DNA from: Rhodoferax sp.
Lineage (GTDB): Bacteria > Pseudomonadota > Gammaproteobacteria > Burkholderiales > Burkholderiaceae_C
Reading direction: 5' to 3'
Length of the DNA stretch: 10,673 bases
Assembly: GCA_018882485.1 (NCBI GenBank)
Contig: VERU01000049.1
Location: 1 to 10,673 of the forward strand
This document shows, piece by piece, positions 5,486 to 10,673 of this stretch (its first letter is position 1; each line of letters starts with the position of its first letter). A program made the position numbers and the translations under genes. The notes beneath the pieces are model-generated. The model was given only the letters and a program-made list of their open reading frames with translations, was not told the origin of the DNA and did no database searches.

Positions 5486-7288
5486 ATGGAAATTTCGAAA
5501 GTTGAAATCAGTTCGGCTGCAGGGGTGGGTCAGAGGTCTCCCTCGGGTTCAGCTTCCTCGTCGCATTCCGAGGAATTGCGCGGAGCCGAGGTGTTGGTGA
5601 AATGCCTACAGGCGGAGGGCGTCAGGTACGTCTGGGGTTATCCCGGCGGCGCGGTCCTGCACATTTACGACGCGTTTTACAAGCAGGACACCATCCAGCA
5701 TGTGCTGGTCAGGCATGAGCAGGCGGCCGTTCACGCCGCCGATGGATATGCTCGGGCAACGGGCGATGTGGGGGTCGCTTTGGTGACATCCGGGCCCGGC
5801 GTGACCAATGCCATTACGGGGATTGCGACCGCCTACATGGACAGCATTCCAATGGTCATCGTCACCGGACAGGTGCCTACCGCGGCCATCGGACTAGACG
5901 CCTTCCAGGAATGCGATACGGTGGGGATCACGCGTCCCATCGTGAAACACAATTTCCTGGTCAAAGACGCTCGAGACATGGCCGAGGTCATGAAAAAGGC
6001 GTTCCATATCGCCCGAAGCGGACGCCCAGGGCCGGTGGTTGTCGACATTCCCAAGGACGTGTCCTTCAAAAAGGTCCCGTACAGCGGCTATCCGACCTCG
6101 GTTGAGATGCGCTCTTACAACCCCGTTCGCAAAGGCCATGGAGGGCAGATCCGCAAGGCCCTGGCTCTGTTACTTGGTGCCAAGCGACCCTATATCTATA
6201 CCGGGGGCGGCGTTCTCATGAGTGAGGCCACCTCGGAACTCAGAGCGTTGGTGGACATGCTCGGCTACCCCTGCACCAACACCCTGATGGGCTTGGGCGC
6301 CTACCCTGCATCCGACAGAAAATTTCTAGGTATGCTGGGCATGCATGGAACTTTCGAGGCGAACAACGCCATGCAGAATTGCGACGTCTTGCTCGCCGTG
6401 GGAGCGCGATTCGATGACCGGGTCATCGGCAATCCCAAGCACTTCGCACAAAACGATCGCAAGATCATACACATTGACATCGATCCCTCCAGCATTTCCA
6501 AACGCGTCAAAGTCGATATTCCAATCGTCGGGGATGTCAAGGATGTGCTGGGTGAAATGATCGCCATGATCCGGGACGGCAACGCTCGCCCTGATGCCCA
6601 AGCTCTGGCCGCTTGGTGGGAAACGATTGAAGGGTGGCGCCGCCGGGAGTGTCTGCGGTACGACCCTGGCAATGGTGAGGTGATCAAGCCCCAATTTGTG
6701 GTCGAAACGCTTTGGAACATGACGCGCGACCGGGAGACCTATATCACTTCTGATGTGGGTCAGCATCAGATGTGGGCCGCTCAGTATTACCGTTTCGACG
6801 AACCTCGTCGGTGGATCAACTCGGGCGGACTCGGGACCATGGGCGTCGGAATTCCCTACGCCATGGGGATCAAGATGGCCAAGCCCGATGCGGAAGTTTT
6901 CTGCATCACGGGGGAGGGTTCGGTCCAAATGTGCATCCAGGAGTTGTCGACCTGCCTGCAGTACAACACCCCCATCAAGATCGTGTCCTTGAACAACCGC
7001 TATCTCGGTATGGTTCGGCAGTGGCAGGAAATCGATTACGAAGGGCGGTACAGCCACAGTTACATGGATGCTTTGCCCAATTTCGTCAAACTGGCTGAAG
7101 CATACGGTCATGTGGGTCTGCTGGTTGAAAAGGCGCAGGATGTGGAACCGGCTTTGCGGGAAGCCCGCAGGCTGAAGGACCGCACGGTTTTCCTGGATTT
7201 TCGGACCGATCCGACCGAGAACGTGTTTCCCATGGTGAAGGCCGGCATGGGGCTGACTGAAATGCTCCTGGGCTCCGAAGACCTTTAA
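5486..7288 (+). CDS. ilvB: Acetohydroxyacid (acetolactate) synthase large subunit
   Basis: 600 residues. This ThDP- and FAD-dependent catalytic subunit condenses pyruvate with pyruvate or 2-oxobutyrate, the first common step to valine, leucine and isoleucine. The start is ATG 5486, with AAAGG (5475-5479) 6 bases upstream. After a Ser-rich N-terminal extension of about 30 residues comes the ThDP PYR domain with GYPGGAVLHIYDAF and the catalytic Glu78 in RHEQAAVHAADGYARA. A central FAD/TH3 domain follows, then the PP domain with the ThDP/Mg motif GEGS (476-479) and the Asn pair at 503-504 (LNNRYLGMVRQW). The motif has Glu where many ThDP enzymes have Asp (GDGS). I recall this as normal in proteobacterial enzymes of this clade, and it is conservative for Mg2+ binding. 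ilvN follows after 83 bases. The protein is full length, with no frameshift. Confidence 0.97.
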   Translation: MEISKVEISSAAGVGQRSPSGSASSSHSEELRGAEVLVKCLQAEGVRYVWGYPGGAVLHIYDAFYKQDTIQHVLVRHEQAAVHAADGYARATGDVGVALVTSGPGVTNAITGIATAYMDSIPMVIVTGQVPTAAIGLDAFQECDTVGITRPIVKHNFLVKDARDMAEVMKKAFHIARSGRPGPVVVDIPKDVSFKKVPYSGYPTSVEMRSYNPVRKGHGGQIRKALALLLGAKRPYIYTGGGVLMSEATSELRALVDMLGYPCTNTLMGLGAYPASDRKFLGMLGMHGTFEANNAMQNCDVLLAVGARFDDRVIGNPKHFAQNDRKIIHIDIDPSSISKRVKVDIPIVGDVKDVLGEMIAMIRDGNARPDAQALAAWWETIEGWRRRECLRYDPGNGEVIKPQFVVETLWNMTRDRETYITSDVGQHQMWAAQYYRFDEPRRWINSGGLGTMGVGIPYAMGIKMAKPDAEVFCITGEGSVQMCIQELSTCLQYNTPIKIVSLNNRYLGMVRQWQEIDYEGRYSHSYMDALPNFVKLAEAYGHVGLLVEKAQDVEPALREARRLKDRTVFLDFRTDPTENVFPMVKAGMGLTEMLLGSEDL

Positions 7289-7327
7289 CCCCACCAACAT
7301 GTCCTCATTGCCTGCCAAGCCCAGCGG

Positions 7328-7353
7328 TTACCGCCGCGGGGGGAGGGCGGTGA
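7328..7353 (+). other. Hairpin in the ilvB-ilvN gap
   Basis: ACCGCC (7330-7335) pairs with GGCGGT (7346-7351), with a 10-nt G-rich loop and a weak extension of one G-U and one A-U pair. There is no T-run, so it is not a terminator. It could stabilise or process the mRNA and alter the ilvB:ilvN ratio. The ilvN ribosome-binding site downstream is weak (AGGG, ending at 7360, about 11 bases before the ATG). Confidence 0.35.
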
Positions 7354-7371
7354 AACAGGGCATCAACCACC

Positions 7372-8903
<1,532 letters not shown>

Positions 8904-8917
8904 TCGGCGATTGACGC

Positions 8918-8953
8918 GTAGCAAAGGCCACTTCGGTGGCCTTTGCTACTTTT
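8918..8953 (+). terminator. Intrinsic terminator of the ilvBNC operon
   Basis: A perfect 14-bp inverted repeat, GTAGCAAAGGCCAC (8918-8931) with GTGGCCTTTGCTAC (8936-8949), is closed by a TTCG tetraloop and followed by four T residues (8950-8953). The stem is very stable and the T-run is short. It begins 14 bases after the ilvC stop and ends 28 bases before the pssA start codon. Confidence 0.9.
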
Positions 8954-8981
8954 CCCGTATTCTCAGCCGGAGAACCGACCC

Positions 8982-9797
8982 ATGCACGACGGCCAGGAAA
9001 CCCATCTCGCCGAGGGCGAACCGGTGATGGTTCGCAAGCGACGCAAGGGCATTTATATTCTGCCCAACCTGTTCACTTTGGCCGCCCTTTTTGGTGGTTT
9101 CTATGCCATGGTCATGGCGATCAACGGGCGGTTTGACCTGGCAGCCGTGGGTATTTTCTGTTCAATGGTACTGGACAGCCTGGATGGCCGTGTCGCCCGC
9201 ATGACCAACACCCAGAGTGCGTTTGGCGAACAGATGGACTCCTTGTCCGATATGGTTTCTTTCGGTGCCGCACCGGCCATCATGGCTTACGTCTGGGCCC
9301 TGCAGGTTCTGGGTCGATGGGGCTGGGTGGCTGCTTTCGTGTACTGTGCTTGTGCCGCGCTGCGTTTGGCCCGATTCAACGTCAACACGGGCGTGGTCGA
9401 CAAACGGTATTTTCAGGGGCTGCCATCTCCTGCCGCTGCAGCGCTGATCGCTGGTTTCGTCTGGCTGATGACCGAGCAGGGCGTCAAGGGTTCGGCCGTG
9501 GCCTGGCCGATGTTTGCTCTGGCCTTGTTCTCGGGTTTGACGATGGTGACCAACGTACCTTTTTACAGCTTCAAGGACATCCACATGAAAAGGAGTGTCC
9601 CCTTTGCCGTGATTGTCATGATTGCCTTGCTGATCGCTGCCGTCACCATCGATCCACCAACAGTGATTTTTGCGGTCTGTGTGGTCTATGGGCTCAGTGG
9701 CTATGGTGTCTATGTCTGGCGCAAAAGCCGGGGCGTTCAGACTAGCGTCATCAGCACATCAACGCAAGAGCCTGAGGAGCGCGGCCTGCATCAATAG
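8982..9797 (+). CDS. pssA: CDP-diacylglycerol-serine O-phosphatidyltransferase (phosphatidylserine synthase)
   Basis: 271 residues. This integral inner-membrane enzyme makes phosphatidylserine from CDP-diacylglycerol and serine, the first committed step to phosphatidylethanolamine. The CDP-alcohol phosphotransferase signature D-x2-D-G-x2-A-R-x8-G-x3-D-x3-D is complete (Asp65, Asp68, Gly69, Ala72, Arg73, Gly82, Asp86, Asp90). Hydrophobic segments lie at about 27-47, 52-66, 93-110, 114-131, 148-164, 172-190, 206-222 and 226-245. The family has six or more helices, so some of these may be re-entrant or joined. The start is ATG 8982 with GGAG (8969-8972) nine bases upstream; ATG 9027 (MVRKRRKGIYILPN) is a shorter alternative. 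The gene sits between the ilvC terminator and the leuA leader, a common betaproteobacterial position. No psd gene is adjacent. Confidence 0.95.
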   Translation: MHDGQETHLAEGEPVMVRKRRKGIYILPNLFTLAALFGGFYAMVMAINGRFDLAAVGIFCSMVLDSLDGRVARMTNTQSAFGEQMDSLSDMVSFGAAPAIMAYVWALQVLGRWGWVAAFVYCACAALRLARFNVNTGVVDKRYFQGLPSPAAAALIAGFVWLMTEQGVKGSAVAWPMFALALFSGLTMVTNVPFYSFKDIHMKRSVPFAVIVMIALLIAAVTIDPPTVIFAVCVVYGLSGYGVYVWRKSRGVQTSVISTSTQEPEERGLHQ

Positions 9798-9803
9798 CCC
9801 TTC

Positions 9804-9825
9804 TGGCGGCCGACGGCCTTTGCCA
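9804..9825 (+). terminator. Weak hairpin after pssA
   Basis: GGCC (9808-9811) and GGCC (9815-9818) form a short stem with a GAC loop followed by TTT. An outer pairing, TGGC (9804-9807) with GCCA (9822-9825), would enclose it with the TTT bulged. It lies seven bases past the pssA stop. It might end pssA transcription inefficiently, but the stem is short and the T-run minimal. Confidence 0.25.
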
Positions 9826-9835
9826 TCGGACTTTG

Positions 9836-9844
9836 TGCTACATT
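9836..9844 (+). promoter_or_regulatory. Candidate extended -10 promoter for the leuA leader
   Basis: TGC-TACATT matches the extended -10 form (TGn plus four of six bases). TTGCCA (9820-9825) resembles a -35 hexamer, but the spacing is only 13 bases, so the -35 assignment is poor. From this -10 the expected start is at about 9851-9852, which coincides with the ATG of the leader peptide. Confidence 0.35.
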
Positions 9845-9851
9845 GACTGTC

Positions 9852-9905
9852 ATGAAAAGCAAATTGCTATCGCTACGACTGTGCACCATGAGGTGTAGCG
9901 GGTAG
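9852..9905 (+). CDS. Putative leucine leader peptide of the leuA attenuator
   Basis: A 17-codon frame reads [17 protein letters not shown], then TAG. Four of codons 5-10 are leucine (TTG, CTA, CTA, CTG). Two are CTA, a codon I see only occasionally in the neighbouring genes, as expected for a codon chosen to slow ribosomes when leucyl-tRNA is scarce. The frame sits upstream of a strong terminator and then leuA, the first enzyme of leucine synthesis. No Shine-Dalgarno sequence precedes the ATG. Translation may be leaderless if the transcript starts at the candidate promoter just upstream. The peptide would act in cis by the position of its ribosome. Translation is inferred. Confidence 0.6.
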   Translation: MKSKLLSLRLCTMRCSG

Positions 9906-9926
9906 CGCGTGCGCAGATTTGCTCCA

Positions 9927-9961
9927 GGCCCGCAAGCGTTCGCTGCGGGCCTTTTTGTTTT
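9927..9961 (+). terminator. Intrinsic terminator in the leuA leader (attenuator)
   Basis: GGCCCGCA (9927-9934) pairs perfectly with TGCGGGCC (9944-9951), with two further inner G-C pairs possible. The run TTTTTGTTTT (9952-9961) follows directly. It is a canonical intrinsic terminator. It lies 129 bases after the pssA stop but only 47 bases before the leuA start, and directly behind the leader peptide. That placement favours an attenuator over a simple pssA terminator. Confidence 0.88.
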
Positions 9962-10008
9962 GTAGCGGCGAACGCGAACTCAATCCACCCACCAGCAAGG
10001 TATCCACC

Positions 10009-10673
10009 ATGTCAGACCAATTGATCATATTCGACACCACGTTGCGCGATGGCGAGCAATCGCCAGGCGCTTCCATGACACGGGATGAAAAGCTGCGTAT
10101 TGCCCGTCAGTTGGAGCGGCTCAAGGTAGATGTGATCGAGGCAGGATTTGCGGCAAGTTCGAACGGGGATTTCGAGGCGGTGCAGGCCATTGCCCATGCC
10201 ATCAAGGATTCCCGGGTGTGCTCGCTGTCCAGGGCGAACGATCGCGATATATCCCGTGCCGCAGAGGCCCTCAAGGGGGCGAACAGTGCCCGAATCCACA
10301 CCTTCATTGCAACGTCTCCGCTGCATATGGAGAAGAAACTGCGCATGACCCCGGACCAGGTCTTCGAACAGGCCAAGCTGGCGGTACGCTTTGCCAGAAA
10401 TCTGGTCGACGATATCGAATTCAGTCCGGAGGACGGCTATCGCAGCGACCCTGATTTCCTGTGCCGTGTGATCGAGGCCGTGATCCGCGAGGGCGCCCGA
10501 ACCATCAACGTCCCGGATACGGTCGGGTATGCCATACCTGAACTGTATGGCCAGTTCATCCGGAACCTTCGTGAGCGCATCCCCAACTCAGACCAGGCCA
10601 TCTGGTCGGTTCATTGCCACAACGATCTGGGCATGGCGGTGGCCAATTCGCTGGCGGGCGTGAAGATTTGGGG
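10009..10673 (+). CDS. leuA: 2-isopropylmalate synthase (5' part, runs off the window)
   Basis: The first 221 codons are present and the gene continues past the right edge. The full-length enzyme is usually around 510-570 residues. LeuA condenses 2-ketoisovalerate with acetyl-CoA, the committed step of leucine synthesis, and is normally feedback-inhibited by leucine through a C-terminal domain not seen here. The TIM-barrel start is clear: [17 protein letters not shown], with Arg13 and Asp14 at the active site, and the metal-binding His202-x-His204 in [15 protein letters not shown]. The start is ATG 10009, with AAGG (9997-10000) eight bases upstream. Expression is probably controlled by the leader attenuator directly upstream. 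Confidence 0.96.
   Translation, partial: MSDQLIIFDTTLRDGEQSPGASMTRDEKLRIARQLERLKVDVIEAGFAASSNGDFEAVQAIAHAIKDSRVCSLSRANDRDISRAAEALKGANSARIHTFIATSPLHMEKKLRMTPDQVFEQAKLAVRFARNLVDDIEFSPEDGYRSDPDFLCRVIEAVIREGARTINVPDTVGYAIPELYGQFIRNLRERIPNSDQAIWSVHCHNDLGMAVANSLAGVKIW

Larger units (their letters stand above)
9852..9961 (+). promoter_or_regulatory. leuA leader: candidate ribosome-mediated leucine attenuator
   Basis: Three competing pairings are visible. Segments 1:2 are CGCTAC (9871-9876, within the Leu codons) with GTAGCG (9895-9900, or a second copy at 9902-9907). Segments 2:3 are CGCGTGCG (9906-9913, just after the leader stop) with CGCAAGCG (9931-9938), seven of eight pairs, a possible antiterminator. 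Segments 3:4 are the terminator, 9927-9934 with 9944-9951. A ribosome at the stop codon (9903-9905) would cover 9906-9913 and let the terminator form. One stalled on the Leu codons would leave that segment free for the antiterminator. A further helix, AGCAAAT (9858-9864) with ATTTGCT (9917-9923), could close the unoccupied leader. This is deduced by hand without folding energies. Confidence 0.6.

Noticed and set aside
6911..6922. GEGS instead of GDGS in the ThDP-binding motif of IlvB
   Set aside because: Glu at this place is, as far as I recall, usual in proteobacterial acetohydroxyacid synthases of this type, and every other catalytic landmark is intact, so it is not a sign of an inactive enzyme.
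6326..7318. A 330-codon open frame on the minus strand opposite ilvB
   Set aside because: It lies wholly antisense to a well-conserved ilvB, shows no recognisable domain, and such frames are common shadows of codon bias in GC-rich genes.
7328..7353. The ilvB-ilvN hairpin as a transcription terminator
   Set aside because: It has no T-run, and ilvN needs co-transcription with ilvB.

Overview
The window looks like a piece of a betaproteobacterial chromosome, most likely Burkholderiales and close to Comamonadaceae. The evidence is the gene order (nadE-glnB; ilvBNC-pssA-leuA; a sigma factor with DUF3619, DUF3106 and RDD genes divergent from ilvB), the moderately GC-rich coding sequence, and protein sequences that resemble that group as I remember it. 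No database search was possible. I see no tRNA, rRNA, CRISPR array or insertion sequence.

Layout. (1) Bases 1-300 hold a 127-bp exact copy of an internal nadE segment, joined to the 5' end of a leftward GNAT-like gene. That gene's start codon interlocks with the nadE start codon. (2) Bases 299-2329, rightward: nadE (glutamine-dependent NAD+ synthetase) and glnB (PII signal protein). (3) Bases 5184-2331, leftward: a tightly packed five-gene unit of ECF-type sigma factor, DUF3619 single-pass membrane protein (probable anti-sigma), DUF3106 exported protein, RDD membrane protein and LOG-family phosphoribohydrolase. Its last gene meets glnB tail to tail, with one base between the stop codons. (4) Bases 5185-5485: a divergent intergenic region with candidate promoters for both directions. 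(5) Bases 5486-8903: ilvB-ilvN-ilvC, closed by a perfect 14-bp terminator hairpin. (6) Bases 8982-9797: pssA. (7) Bases 9798-10008: a leuA leader with a 17-residue leucine-containing peptide, a candidate antiterminator and a strong terminator. (8) leuA, running off the right edge.

How the genes work together. ilvB/ilvN (acetohydroxyacid synthase) and ilvC make the 2,3-dihydroxy acids that lead to valine and isoleucine, and leuA draws the valine precursor into leucine synthesis. pssA, a phospholipid gene, sits between them and is separated from each by a terminator. nadE uses glutamine as nitrogen donor and glnB senses nitrogen and energy state, so their pairing is sensible. The sigma cluster resembles sigma / membrane anti-sigma / periplasmic sensor modules, but its stimulus cannot be read from sequence.

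The two most notable observations are the leuA leader, which fits a classical ribosome-mediated leucine attenuator and may begin with a leaderless peptide, and the 127-bp terminal repeat. The repeat's exact length equals a common maximum assembler k-mer, so it may be an assembly-graph artefact rather than biology.
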